Origin: Rhodobacter sp. TJ_12
GTDB lineage: Bacteria; Pseudomonadota; Alphaproteobacteria; Rhodobacterales; Rhodobacteraceae
Reading direction: 5' to 3'
Assembly (NCBI RefSeq): GCF_020023995.1
Contig: NZ_NRRD01000011.1
Coordinates: 1 to 64,000, forward strand
Length of the DNA stretch: 64,000 nucleotides
The translations under genes were made by a program, and so were the position numbers. The notes beneath the pieces were generated by a model. The model did no database searches, was not told the DNA's origin, and saw only the letters and a list, made by a program, of their open reading frames with translations. Of this stretch, positions 1 through 8,173 are shown piece after piece (positions within the stretch are counted from its first letter, which is position 1; every line of letters begins with the position of its first letter).

Positions 1-1949
1 GGCAGGGTGGGCGGGGCAAAGGCAAAGCCTTGCAACCCAGTCGAGGCATCAATGCCCGCCTGCACATCGGCTTGGACTTCTTTTTGGCTGCGGTCGCGGT
101 CGGCCCAGTCTTCCAGCGCCCAGATCGCAATCCCCATGCTGTCGGAGCCGCCAAAGCCGGCGATGGAAAAGGCGGTTTTCACCTCGGGGATCTGGCTGGT
201 CTGTTCGCTGAGCGCATCGATGTAATGCGCGGTGTAATCCGAGGTCGCATACCGCGGCGCTTGCACCATGGCGATCACCGCGCCCTGATCCTCTTCGGGG
301 GCAAGCTCGGTCTGGGTACGCGGGAACATGAACCCCATGGTTCCCACCAGAACGACCACGATCATCAGCGTAACGGGCCGGTAATCCAGCGAACCAGACA
401 CGCGCCGCTCATACCAGCCCGCAAAACGTTCAAAGGTTCGGTCGACAAAGGCGGCAAAGCCGGTAGCATGCCCCTCTTTCAGCACCCGGCCCGACATGGT
501 GGGGGTGATTGTCAGCGCGATGATCCCCGACAAGATCACCGATCCCGCCAGCGTGAAGGCAAATTCGGTGAAAAGCGAACCGGTCAGCCCCCCGGTGAAG
601 GCCAAGGGGGCAAGCACCGCGGCCAAAGTGATCGTCATGGCAACGACCGCGCCGGAGATTTCCTTCATGCTTTGCACGGCGGCGGGGATCGCCTTCATCC
701 CCTCTTCTTCCATATGGCGGTGAATGTTTTCGACCACCACGATCGCGTCATCCACCACCAGCCCAATCGCCAGAACCATTGCCAAAAGCGTCAGCAGGTT
801 GATCGAATAGCCAAGCGCCAAAAGCACCGCCATCACCCCAATCAGCGATAGTGGGATGGTGATGATCGGCATCAAAACCGAGCGGATCGAGCCAAGGAAC
901 AGCAAGATCACCACGACCACGATGGCCACCGCCTCGGCGATCGTTTTGAACACTTCGACAATCGAGGCCGAGATTTGCTCGGTCGTGTCATAGACCAGTT
1001 CGATCGTCATGCCCTCGGGCAGGGTCTCGGCAATCTTGGGCAGTTCCGCGCGCACGGCGGCGGCGGTGTCGAGCGGGTTCGCCGACGGGGTGGGCGAAAT
1101 GCCGATGAAGGTGCCGCGGGCGCCATCAAAGGTCACAATCTCGCCGCTGTCATCCGAAGCCAGTTCCACCGTGGCCAGATCGCGCAGCCGCACCACTTCG
1201 TTGCCATCGGCGCGGATTGGCAGTGCGCCAAAAGCCTCGGGGGTTTGCAGTGTAGATTTCAGCGTGATCGATTGGGTGACATATTCGTTTTCCGTTTTGC
1301 CCGGAGCGGCAAGGAAGTTCGAGGCGCGAATGGCGGCCAGAACTTCGGCTGCGGTCACATTGCGCGCGGCCAGCTTCAGCGGGTCAAGCCAGACCCGCAT
1401 CGCGTAATTCGAGGCCCCAATCACCTCGATTTCCGCCACGCCCTCAATGGTGGACATGCGCGGCCGGATCACCCGTTCCAGATATTCGGTCAGTTGTTCG
1501 GGCGTCATATTGGGGTTCAAAACCGCCAGATACATTAGCGCGAAGGTGCGCCCGTCGCCCTTTACGATCACCGGGTCTTCCGCATCCGAGGGCAACTCGC
1601 CCCGCACCTGCTGCACTTTCGCCAGCACTTCGGTCAGCGCGGTATCGGGGTCCGAGCCCAGCTTCATGTTCACCGACACCTGCGAGATCGAGGGCATCGA
1701 GGACGAGGTGACATAATCGATCCCCTCGGTCGTCGCCACCGCAGCCGAGATCGGCGCGGTGATGAAACCTTGGATCAGTTCGGGCGCGGCCCCGGGATAG
1801 GTGGTGGTGATCGTGACAACCGTTTCATCCACCTTTGGGTACTGCCGCACCGGCAGGTTGAAAAACGCCTGAATGCCGAGCAGCAGCATGAAGGCGGCCA
1901 GCACCGTCGACAAGACGGGGCGGCGGATGAAGATTTCGGAAAAATGCAT
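1..1949 (-). CDS. RND multidrug efflux permease, HAE1/AcrB type (3' end outside window)
   Basis: Inner-membrane proton/drug antiporter of a tripartite RND pump. The first ~649 codons are present and the reading frame runs off the left edge. The protein starts with a short cytosolic stretch (MHFSEIFIRRPVLS) and TM1, then a large periplasmic porter domain, then a TM cluster at about residues 335-460. It contains LAIGLVVDDAIVVVENI, whose paired Asp at about 400-401 match the AcrB TM4 proton-relay aspartates. The start lies 10 bases after the stop of the adaptor gene, with GGGGGCGGGG just upstream serving as ribosome site. Substrate cannot be inferred, and no outer-membrane partner is visible in the window. 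Confidence 0.93.
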   Translation of the reverse strand, partial: MHFSEIFIRRPVLSTVLAAFMLLLGIQAFFNLPVRQYPKVDETVVTITTTYPGAAPELIQGFITAPISAAVATTEGIDYVTSSSMPSISQVSVNMKLGSDPDTALTEVLAKVQQVRGELPSDAEDPVIVKGDGRTFALMYLAVLNPNMTPEQLTEYLERVIRPRMSTIEGVAEIEVIGASNYAMRVWLDPLKLAARNVTAAEVLAAIRASNFLAAPGKTENEYVTQSITLKSTLQTPEAFGALPIRADGNEVVRLRDLATVELASDDSGEIVTFDGARGTFIGISPTPSANPLDTAAAVRAELPKIAETLPEGMTIELVYDTTEQISASIVEVFKTIAEAVAIVVVVILLFLGSIRSVLMPIITIPLSLIGVMAVLLALGYSINLLTLLAMVLAIGLVVDDAIVVVENIHRHMEEEGMKAIPAAVQSMKEISGAVVAMTITLAAVLAPLAFTGGLTGSLFTEFAFTLAGSVILSGIIALTITPTMSGRVLKEGHATGFAAFVDRTFERFAGWYERRVSGSLDYRPVTLMIVVVLVGTMGFMFPRTQTELAPEEDQGAVIAMVQAPRYATSDYTAHYIDALSEQTSQIPEVKTAFSIAGFGGSDSMGIAIWALEDWADRDRSQKEVQADVQAGIDASTGLQGFAFAPPTL

Positions 1950-1959
1950 CCCCGCCCCC

Positions 1960-3090
1960 TTAATTGGCCGCTGCGGGCGCGTCGGCCACAGCGTCAAGGC
2001 TTTGCGATTGATCGATGATCACCGTCGCGCCCGAGGTCAGCCGGTTTTGCCCGGCATTCACCACCCTGTCGCCGACCTCAAGGCCAGACAGGATTTCGAC
2101 CCGGTCCCCGGCGTGGCGGCCCACTTTCACAAAGACTTGCTTGGCTTGCAGCTTGGCCTCGTCGTCCTTGGTGGCGGGCACGTCGCGCACCACAAAGACA
2201 CTGTCGCCATAAAGGCTGGATGTGACGATGGTCTGCGGCAGCGCGATGATATCTTCTTCGACCGGCAGCGCGACGCGCACGTGCAAAAATTGCCCCGGGG
2301 TCAGGGCCTTGGCCTCTGCTTCGGACACTTCTGCGCGCATCGTCACAAGCCGTGAATTCGGGTCGATCTTCGGCTCAATCCCCGAGATCGTGCCGCGCAC
2401 GGTGACGCCTTCGGATTCCGATGTCAGGCTGACGGCCATTCCCGGTTGCACTTGCGCGGCCTGTTGTTCGGTCAGCGCGAAATCCACCCGCATGCGCGAG
2501 CGGTCTTGCAGCGTGGCATAGGTGGTGCCCGCGGCAACAAAGGCGCCGGTTTCAATTTGCGGAATCCCGATCGTGCCATCAAACGGTGCGGTCAGTTGCT
2601 TGGTGGAGAGCGCCGCTTCGATCTTTGCCACGGTGGCGCGGGCTTCAATCGCCGTCGCCTCGGCAGCATCAAGTGTCGAAACCGCCGATACCCCCTTGTC
2701 GCGCAATTCGCGGGCGCGGCGCAGCGCGGTTTCTGCCAGATCCAGTGCTGCCTTGGCCGAGTCGAGATCGGCCCGCTCTTGCCGGTCGTCGATCTGCACC
2801 AGAATCTGCCCTTTTTTCACCACGTCATTCGCGGCAAAGCGGATTTCGCGCACGATCCCCGCGGCTTCGACCGCAAGATCGGTGCCGCGCACAGCCGAGG
2901 CGGTGCCGATCGCCTCGATCCCCGGTTCCCAGCTTCCGGTCTTGACCGTGCTGACCGAGACCGGCACCGGCGGCGATTTCATATTGGCGAAGATCGAGGC
3001 AATCATCTGCCCGACGAACAGATTGTAGCCGATGATCCCACCCGCAACGATGACAAGGGCGACAAAGGCGATAAGCAGGCGTTTTATCAT
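1960..3090 (-). CDS. RND efflux periplasmic adaptor (membrane fusion protein, HlyD/AcrA family)
   Basis: 376-residue adaptor linking the RND permease to an outer-membrane channel. It begins MIKRLLIAFVALVIVAGGIIGYN, a signal anchor, followed by the lipoyl-like half motif (GIVREIRFAANDVVKKGQ), an alpha-helical hairpin rich in Ala/Glu (residues ~95-160), the second lipoyl half with APFDGTIGIPQIETG, and beta-barrel segments. A longer in-frame extension to 3159 exists, but 3090 has a GGAG site upstream and starts directly at the membrane segment. It is first in a leftward operon with the permease. The divergent upstream region holds a CtrA-like site. Confidence 0.92.
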   Translation of the reverse strand: MIKRLLIAFVALVIVAGGIIGYNLFVGQMIASIFANMKSPPVPVSVSTVKTGSWEPGIEAIGTASAVRGTDLAVEAAGIVREIRFAANDVVKKGQILVQIDDRQERADLDSAKAALDLAETALRRARELRDKGVSAVSTLDAAEATAIEARATVAKIEAALSTKQLTAPFDGTIGIPQIETGAFVAAGTTYATLQDRSRMRVDFALTEQQAAQVQPGMAVSLTSESEGVTVRGTISGIEPKIDPNSRLVTMRAEVSEAEAKALTPGQFLHVRVALPVEEDIIALPQTIVTSSLYGDSVFVVRDVPATKDDEAKLQAKQVFVKVGRHAGDRVEILSGLEVGDRVVNAGQNRLTSGATVIIDQSQSLDAVADAPAAAN

Positions 3091-3223
3091 GGATGGCTCC
3101 GATAGGATGTCGGTCGGGCAGGGCGCGCCGAAAAAGGCCCGTCGCAAGACGGCAGGCAATCATGGTGCGCAACATGTGGGCGCGCGGCGCGAAAGGCAAG
3201 GCATCGGCCCCAGATGGCGCTGC

Positions 3224-3238
3224 TTAACCCGTCATTAA
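3224..3238. promoter_or_regulatory. CtrA-type binding site, TTAA-N7-TTAA
   Basis: The divergent region between the efflux operon (start 3090) and the lipoprotein gene (start 3297) contains TTAACCCGTCATTAACC. This is an exact TTAA-N7-TTAA, the consensus of the alphaproteobacterial response regulator CtrA. It lies about 59 bases before the lipoprotein start. Binding is inferred from the consensus only. Confidence 0.5.
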
Positions 3239-3296
3239 CCATCCGCGCGCAAGATAACGGTGTTGCTTGTGTTGTGTTTATGAGTGGAGAGCCGCG

Positions 3297-3626
3297 ATGC
3301 CTTTGGCTGTGGCCATGTTGCTTTTGGTGACGATCGCGATGCTGGCGGGCTGCGATGCGTCCCCTGCGCCGGTGTTCTTTGGCGCTGCCCGCCATGATAT
3401 CTCGTTTTCAGGCCAGCGGTTTACGGTGTTCGTCAAGGACGGCCATGCCGAGGTGGTGCGGTTGGGCTATCTGCCCCGCGCCGCGCGTGACCCAATTCCG
3501 GCGCAGATGGTGCAGGCGGCGGAAATCGCCTCGGGCTGCCGGGTCGCGGGCCCGGCGCGCGGGCTGTGGCGCTCCCCTTCTTTGCCCGGCGATACCGGCG
3601 AGGCGCGGTTCCGGCTTGATTGCTAA
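3297..3626 (+). CDS. Small putative lipoprotein, function unknown
   Basis: 109 residues. The N-terminus is a hydrophobic signal (MPLAVAMLLLVTIAMLAGC) ending in the lipobox LAGC, so the mature protein should be lipidated at Cys19. The rest (about 90 residues) resembles no family I recognise. It has two further Cys (near residue 82 and at the C-terminus), which could form a disulphide in the periplasm. The start was chosen at 3297 because GGAGA lies 6 bases upstream and the signal begins there; an in-frame start at 3267 would bury the signal. Transcribed away from the efflux operon, next to the CtrA-like site. Confidence 0.75.
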   Translation: MPLAVAMLLLVTIAMLAGCDASPAPVFFGAARHDISFSGQRFTVFVKDGHAEVVRLGYLPRAARDPIPAQMVQAAEIASGCRVAGPARGLWRSPSLPGDTGEARFRLDC

Positions 3627-3763
3627 GCCATGGCGGTGCGCGATGCGACATCGCGCCACATACGGGGCAAGGCGCGCAAGTATCGCAATATGACGCAGAT
3701 CAATTCTTGCGCCAAGAAAAGGTGATTGAGATTTACATGAAACGCGCTGCTTCGGAGGATCTC

Positions 3764-3949
3764 ATGACACGCCTTTTTGGCATTATTTATGCCCTTGCCG
3801 GGCCCACGCTGGCCGGCATCCTCATCACTGCTGCGCTGACCATGAATATGATCAACACCAAGGCCATGATCTATGCCGCCGCGATCGGGTTCATCGTCGC
3901 GCTGCCGATTGCATGGGTCGTTGCAAAGCAGATCAAGGAAAACGCCTAA
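3764..3949 (+). CDS. Small two-TM membrane protein, function unknown
   Basis: 61 residues with two predicted membrane helices: about residues 5-25 (FGIIYALAGPTLAGILITAAL) and 33-55 (AMIYAAAIGFIVALPIAWVVA), then a short basic tail AKQIKENA. GGAGG sits 5 bases before the ATG, which rules out the longer frame from 3620. Proteins of this size and shape are widespread in Rhodobacteraceae and are sometimes labelled CTP synthetase in databases. Nothing in this sequence supports that enzyme, which is over 500 residues. Confidence 0.7.
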   Translation: MTRLFGIIYALAGPTLAGILITAALTMNMINTKAMIYAAAIGFIVALPIAWVVAKQIKENA

Positions 3950-4069
3950 TCCGCGTGATATCCTGCTGATTTTGGGCCCTTGCGTTGGGCAAGATCATAA
4001 CCTGATCGGAAAGATCATGCGCGTTTCGGGGATGGGAAGGGAACCGGGGCTGCGCTGATCTATCCGCTT

Positions 4070-4116
4070 GCGGGGCAGGAAGGGCTATGCAAGCCTTTCC
4101 TGCCCCGCGTTTCTTT
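4070..4116 (+). terminator. Strong hairpin just upstream of the cytochrome b561 gene
   Basis: A 17-base stem (one mismatch) pairs 4070-4086 with 4092-4108 around a 5-base loop, followed by GTTTCTTT. It is probably the terminator of the upstream small gene. It ends only 22 bases before the next start codon, so an attenuator role is also possible. Confidence 0.65.
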
Positions 4117-4138
4117 CATGCACTCTGAGGAGGATTCC

Positions 4139-4630
4139 ATGTCCGCTCCGCAAGGATACAGCCGCGCCCAGATCGCCCTGCACTGGATCGTCGCCGTGCT
4201 GATCATTCCGCAATTTCTTTTCAATGATGCCATCGGTGCCGCGTTCCATGCCGCGCAAAACGCAGAGCCGATCGCCTTTAATGCCGCCGCGCCGCTGCAC
4301 ATCATCACCGGTGTCGCGATCCTCGTGATTGTGATCTGGCGCATGGTGTTGCGTTTCTCGCGTGGGGCGCCGGCCCCGGTGCCGACCGCGAACCCGATGA
4401 TGACGAAAATCGCCGCCAGCGTGCAGCATACGATGTATCTGGTGCTGATTTTGATGGTCGTCAGCGGCGGTATGGCCCGGTTCGGCGGCGTCGGATTTGC
4501 CGCCGGTGTGCATGGCGCGCTGGCCCTTGTGCTGGCGCTTTTGATCCTGATCCACGTCGCCGGTGCGGTGAAACAGCAATTCGTCGAAAAGACCGGCGTG
4601 ATTGCGCGGATGATGAAGGCCGCTGACTAA
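4139..4630 (+). CDS. Cytochrome b561
   Basis: 163-residue di-haem membrane cytochrome of the bacterial b561 (YodB/CybB) family, which moves electrons between quinones and periplasmic acceptors. Four hydrophobic segments are visible, with candidate haem His in ALHWIVAV (residue ~15), PLHIITG (~52), VQHTMYL (~92) and VHGALAL/IHVAGAV (C-terminal part). The protein begins MSAPQGYSRAQIALHWIVA, with GAGGAGG upstream of the ATG. The stop overlaps by 4 bases the stop of the convergent hydrolase gene. No obvious functional partner is adjacent. Confidence 0.88.
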   Translation: MSAPQGYSRAQIALHWIVAVLIIPQFLFNDAIGAAFHAAQNAEPIAFNAAAPLHIITGVAILVIVIWRMVLRFSRGAPAPVPTANPMMTKIAASVQHTMYLVLILMVVSGGMARFGGVGFAAGVHGALALVLALLILIHVAGAVKQQFVEKTGVIARMMKAAD

Positions 4631-5421
4631 AGCTGTCGCGCAAGGAAGGCCGCAATCGCGGCCTCCACCTGCCGCGGGCGTTCGGCATGCAGCCAATGGC
4701 CCGCGCCCTCGATCACCTGAAAATCCGCGTGCGGGAACAGCGCGCGGATTTTTTCATGCGCTTCGGCCTGCAAATAGTTCGACAGCGCGCCCGACAAAAA
4801 CAGGCTTGGCCCGGCAAAGGGCTGCGCCTCAGCGGGCAGATCGGGCCAGCCAAGGATGGCGGGCAGATTGGCCTTGAGCGCGGCAAGGTTCAGCTTCCAG
4901 CGCACGGGCCCGTCGCGCAGCTCCAGCGATTGCAGCAAAAAGGCGCGGGTGCCCTTGTCGCGCACGGTTTCAGCAAGCCGCCGGTCGGCCTCGGTCCGGC
5001 TGGTCAGATCATCGATCTTCAGCCCCTGCATGGCGTCAATCAGGCCTTCATGGGTTGCGCCATGGCTATAGGCGATGGGCGCTATATCCGCCACCACCAG
5101 ACGGTCCACAAGGCCGGGATGGGTCAGCGCCAGCATCATCGCGGCCTTGCCCCCCATCGAATGGCCCAGCATATCGCAGGCGCGCCCCTCGGCCTCGATC
5201 ACCTGCGCGATATCGGCGGCCATATCGGGATAGGTGTGGCTTTCATCCCAAAAACTGTCGCCGTGGTTGCGCAAATCAAGCGCCAGCACACGCCGTTCTT
5301 TGCTGAGGTTCTTTGCAATCACCCCCCAGTTGCGACCCGAGCCAAACAGGCCGGGGGCAATCACAAGCGGCGGCAGGGCGGTGTCGGGGCCATGGGCGGT
5401 GACGGTCAGCATTAGCGACAT
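4627..5421 (-). CDS. Alpha/beta hydrolase, YbfF-like esterase
   Basis: 264 residues, the full length of this esterase family. It has the oxyanion-hole region LVIAPGLFGSGRNWG (residues ~19-33), the nucleophile elbow GHSMGG with Ser at about 93, and the C-terminal catalytic His in GAGHWLHAERP. The acid is probably the Asp in LALDLRNHGDS or a later Asp. The closest known type is E. coli YbfF (acyl-CoA/short-ester hydrolase). The physiological substrate cannot be told. Monocistronic, leftward, tail-to-tail with cytochrome b561. Confidence 0.85.
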   Translation of the reverse strand: MSLMLTVTAHGPDTALPPLVIAPGLFGSGRNWGVIAKNLSKERRVLALDLRNHGDSFWDESHTYPDMAADIAQVIEAEGRACDMLGHSMGGKAAMMLALTHPGLVDRLVVADIAPIAYSHGATHEGLIDAMQGLKIDDLTSRTEADRRLAETVRDKGTRAFLLQSLELRDGPVRWKLNLAALKANLPAILGWPDLPAEAQPFAGPSLFLSGALSNYLQAEAHEKIRALFPHADFQVIEGAGHWLHAERPRQVEAAIAAFLARQL

Positions 5422-5504
5422 TTAGCGCAACGCGCGGGGTGCGACCAGAGCGCCGTTGCGCGAAAGAAGGGGCGGGCGTAGTCTCGCGCGCTTAGGGGAG
5501 TTCG

Positions 5505-5861
5505 ATGGATCCAAGTGAAGTTCAGCGTATGTGCGGGCGCGTCTCGCAGCTCTTGGCGGAACGCCTGGGGGCGCGGGGGCATACGCTTTCGGATCGGATC
5601 GCGAGCCGCCACCGCACATTGCCGCGCAAAGTGCGCCAGGCGGCGCGCAGCCTTGCCGACGCCGAGGCGAAACTGGGGGCCCCCAAGCTGGTCCGTCAGC
5701 TTGACCACGATGGGCTGACCCGGTCTTACCAGACCTGCGTGCAGTATCTGGAGCCTTTGGGCGCGCCGATGCGGCTGGGCCGGCGTTTCGTCGAGGTGGT
5801 GACCACCGTGGTCTTGGGGCTGGTCGTCATGGGCGGGATCGGGTTCGCCTTCGTGCTGTAA
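5505..5861 (+). CDS. Conserved-type hypothetical protein with one C-terminal TM helix
   Basis: 118 residues. The first ~90 are charged and Arg-rich with likely helices (RVSQLLAERLGARGHTLS, RKVRQAARSLADAEAKLG). The last ~25 form a membrane helix (VTTVVLGLVVMGGIGFAFVL) that reaches the C-terminus. This is the topology of a tail-anchored inner-membrane protein with its body in the cytoplasm. I recognise no family. It stands alone between the hydrolase gene (divergent) and glyA (convergent), with a shared terminator behind it. Confidence 0.65.
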   Translation: MDPSEVQRMCGRVSQLLAERLGARGHTLSDRIASRHRTLPRKVRQAARSLADAEAKLGAPKLVRQLDHDGLTRSYQTCVQYLEPLGAPMRLGRRFVEVVTTVVLGLVVMGGIGFAFVL

Positions 5862-5872
5862 CCCCAAAGCAA

Positions 5873-5895
5873 AAGGCCCCCGCTTGGGGGGCCTT
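5873..5895. terminator. Rho-independent terminator between convergent genes
   Basis: AAGGCCCCC and GGGGGCCTT pair around a short loop, with a T-rich run on the minus strand (TTTTGCTTT) and a pyrimidine tail on the plus strand. It lies 12 bases after the 5861 stop and 20 bases after glyA, and probably serves both. Confidence 0.75.
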
Positions 5896-5914
5896 CGCAT
5901 CGGTTTTCACCAGA

Positions 5915-7207
5915 TCACAGGTTCGGATAAAGCGGGAACTTGGCGCAAAGCTCGGCCACTTCGGCACGCACTTCGGCCTCGACCGCCTCATTGCCTTCTT
6001 CGCCATTGGCGGCAAGGCCATCGACCACCTTGATGATCATTCGCGCGATCTGGCGGAACTCTTCCTCGCCAAAGCCGCGGGTGGTGCCCGCAGGCGTCCC
6101 CAAGCGAATGCCCGAGGTCACGGTGGGCTTTTCCGGGTCGAACGGGATACCGTTCTTGTTGCAGGTGATATGGGCGCGGCCCAGTGCTTTGTCGGTTGCA
6201 TTGCCCTTCACGCCTTTGGGGCGCAGATCGACCAGCATCACATGGGTGTCGGTGCCGCCGGTCACAATGGCCAGACCGCCTTTGACCAGTTCATCGGCCA
6301 GCGCTTGCGCATTGGCGATCACCTGCTTGGCGTAGACCTTGAATTCGGGACGCAGCGCCTCGCCGAAGGCCACGGCTTTCGCCGCGATCACATGCATCAG
6401 CGGACCGCCCTGAATGCCCGGGAAGATCGCCGAATTCACTTTCTTGGCAATCTCGGGGTTATTGGTCAGGATCATGCCGCCGCGCGGACCGCGCAGGGTT
6501 TTGTGGGTCGTGGTGGTCGCCACATCGGCATGCGGGAAGGGCGAAGGATGGGCGCCGCCCGCCACAAGCCCGGCAAAGTGCGCCATATCGACCATCAGAT
6601 AGGCCCCGACGCTGTCGGCGATTTCGCGGAATTTGGCGAAGTCGATCTGGCGCGGAATGGCCGAGCCACCGGCGATGATCAGTTTCGGCTGATGCTCTTT
6701 GGCCAGCGCCGCGACTTGATCATAGTCGATCAGGTTGTCGTCTTCGCGCACGCCATATTGCACCGCGTTGAACCATTTGCCCGATTGGTTGGGCGCCGCG
6801 CCATGGGTCAGGTGACCGCCCGAGGCAAGGTTCATCCCCAAGATCGTATCGCCGGGCTTGATCAGCGCGGTGAATACGCCTTGGTTCGCTTGGCTGCCCG
6901 AGTTGGGCTGCACATTGGCGAATTCGCAATCGAAAAGGGCGCAGGCACGCTCGATCGCCAGTTGTTCGGCAACGTCTACATACTGGCAGCCGCCATAGTA
7001 GCGCTTCGCCGGATAGCCCTCGGCGTATTTGTTCGTCATCACCGAGCCTTGCGCTTCCATCACGGCGGCCGAGACGATGTTTTCCGAGGCGATCAATTCG
7101 ATCTCGTCGCGCTGGCGGCCAAGCTCGTTGCGGATCGCGCCGAACAGGTCGGGGTCACGGGAGGAAAGGCTCTCGGTAAAGAAGCCGGCGTCGCGTTGGG
7201 CGGTCAT
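5915..7207 (-). CDS. glyA: Serine hydroxymethyltransferase
   Basis: PLP enzyme that interconverts serine and glycine with tetrahydrofolate, the main source of one-carbon units; cytoplasmic. 430 residues, normal length. The PLP lysine is K236 in [14 protein letters not shown], preceded by [20 protein letters not shown] and [13 protein letters not shown] at the N-terminus are family hallmarks. The ATG at 7207 is preferred over the one at 7213, because GGAG lies 6 bases before the first and directly abuts the second. Divergent from nadK across a 182-base gap. A glycine-cleavage-like flavoenzyme is encoded at 58293 in the same window. Confidence 0.97.
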   Translation of the reverse strand: MTAQRDAGFFTESLSSRDPDLFGAIRNELGRQRDEIELIASENIVSAAVMEAQGSVMTNKYAEGYPAKRYYGGCQYVDVAEQLAIERACALFDCEFANVQPNSGSQANQGVFTALIKPGDTILGMNLASGGHLTHGAAPNQSGKWFNAVQYGVREDDNLIDYDQVAALAKEHQPKLIIAGGSAIPRQIDFAKFREIADSVGAYLMVDMAHFAGLVAGGAHPSPFPHADVATTTTHKTLRGPRGGMILTNNPEIAKKVNSAIFPGIQGGPLMHVIAAKAVAFGEALRPEFKVYAKQVIANAQALADELVKGGLAIVTGGTDTHVMLVDLRPKGVKGNATDKALGRAHITCNKNGIPFDPEKPTVTSGIRLGTPAGTTRGFGEEEFRQIARMIIKVVDGLAANGEEGNEAVEAEVRAEVAELCAKFPLYPNL

Positions 7208-7389
7208 GGGCATCTCCTGCTGGGAATGTTGTGCGTGGTTTATCGCAGAAATTCTGCCCCTGAAAGCGCTCAAAGCGACTTAAGGGCAATTTGGCGCGTC
7301 GCAAAACCGGCTTGCGCCCGATCGGCCTTGTGTTTCCCGCCCCGGCTTGCCACATCTGGGGCAAAGCGCGATGCCAGACGGAGGCGGGT

Positions 7390-8151
7390 ATGAACCGGCC
7401 CAATCATATCCATTTCGCGGCCTCCTCGGCGGATAGCGCGCAAGAGGCCTGTGCGGAACTGATCGGCCTTTACGGGCAAGCGTCGGCGGAACAGGCGGAT
7501 GTGATCGTGGCGCTGGGCGGCGATGGGTTCATGCTGCAATGCCTGCACGCGGATCGCGGGTTGCCGGTCTATGGCATGAACCGCGGCTCGGTCGGTTTTT
7601 TGATGAACGATTATGCGGCTGAAAACCTGCCCGAACGGCTCGCGGCCGCCGAAGTGGCCGAGATTAACCCACTGGCGATGCGCACCGAAACCGCCGATGG
7701 CACATTGCACACGGCCCTTGCGATCAACGAGGTCTCGCTTCTGCGCGCAGGTCCGCAAGCCGCAAAACTGCGCATTTCGGTGAATGGGCGGGTGCGGATG
7801 CCAGAGCTGATTTCCGATGGCGCGATCATCTCCACCCCAGCGGGATCGACCGCCTATAACTATTCGGCGCAAGGGCCGATCCTGCCGATTGGCTCGGATG
7901 TGCTGGCGCTGACCGGCATCGCGCCGTTTCGCCCGCGCCGCTGGCAAGGGGCGATCCTGCCTTCGTCTGCGCTGGTGCGGTTTGACGTGCTGGAGCCGGA
8001 AAAACGCCCGGTGATGGCCGATGCTGACAGTCGTTCGGTCAAGCCGGTGCTGTGGGTCGAGGTGCGATCCGAACCCAAGGTGACGCATCGCATTTTGTTC
8101 AATCCCGGCCACGGGCTGGAAGAGCGGCTGATGCGCGAACAATTCGCCTGA
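7390..8151 (+). CDS. nadK: NAD kinase
   Basis: Phosphorylates NAD to NADP; cytoplasmic. 253 residues, typical of the short alphaproteobacterial form. The diagnostic GGDG is in VIVALGGDGFML (residues ~40-51), followed by YGMNRGSVGFLMN and the substrate-binding SDGAIISTPAGSTAYNYSAQG. The start at 7390 has GGAGG upstream; longer in-frame starts to 7291 add a sequence unlike NAD kinases. It stands alone between glyA (divergent) and the NtrC-like regulator gene (convergent). Confidence 0.96.
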   Translation: MNRPNHIHFAASSADSAQEACAELIGLYGQASAEQADVIVALGGDGFMLQCLHADRGLPVYGMNRGSVGFLMNDYAAENLPERLAAAEVAEINPLAMRTETADGTLHTALAINEVSLLRAGPQAAKLRISVNGRVRMPELISDGAIISTPAGSTAYNYSAQGPILPIGSDVLALTGIAPFRPRRWQGAILPSSALVRFDVLEPEKRPVMADADSRSVKPVLWVEVRSEPKVTHRILFNPGHGLEERLMREQFA

Positions 8152-8173
8152 GGGGCGGGTTTGACGGGCAGGG

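Noticed and set aside
7208-7389. Glycine riboswitch upstream of glyA
   Set aside because: No paired aptamer-like stems with conserved cores are visible in the 182-base gap.
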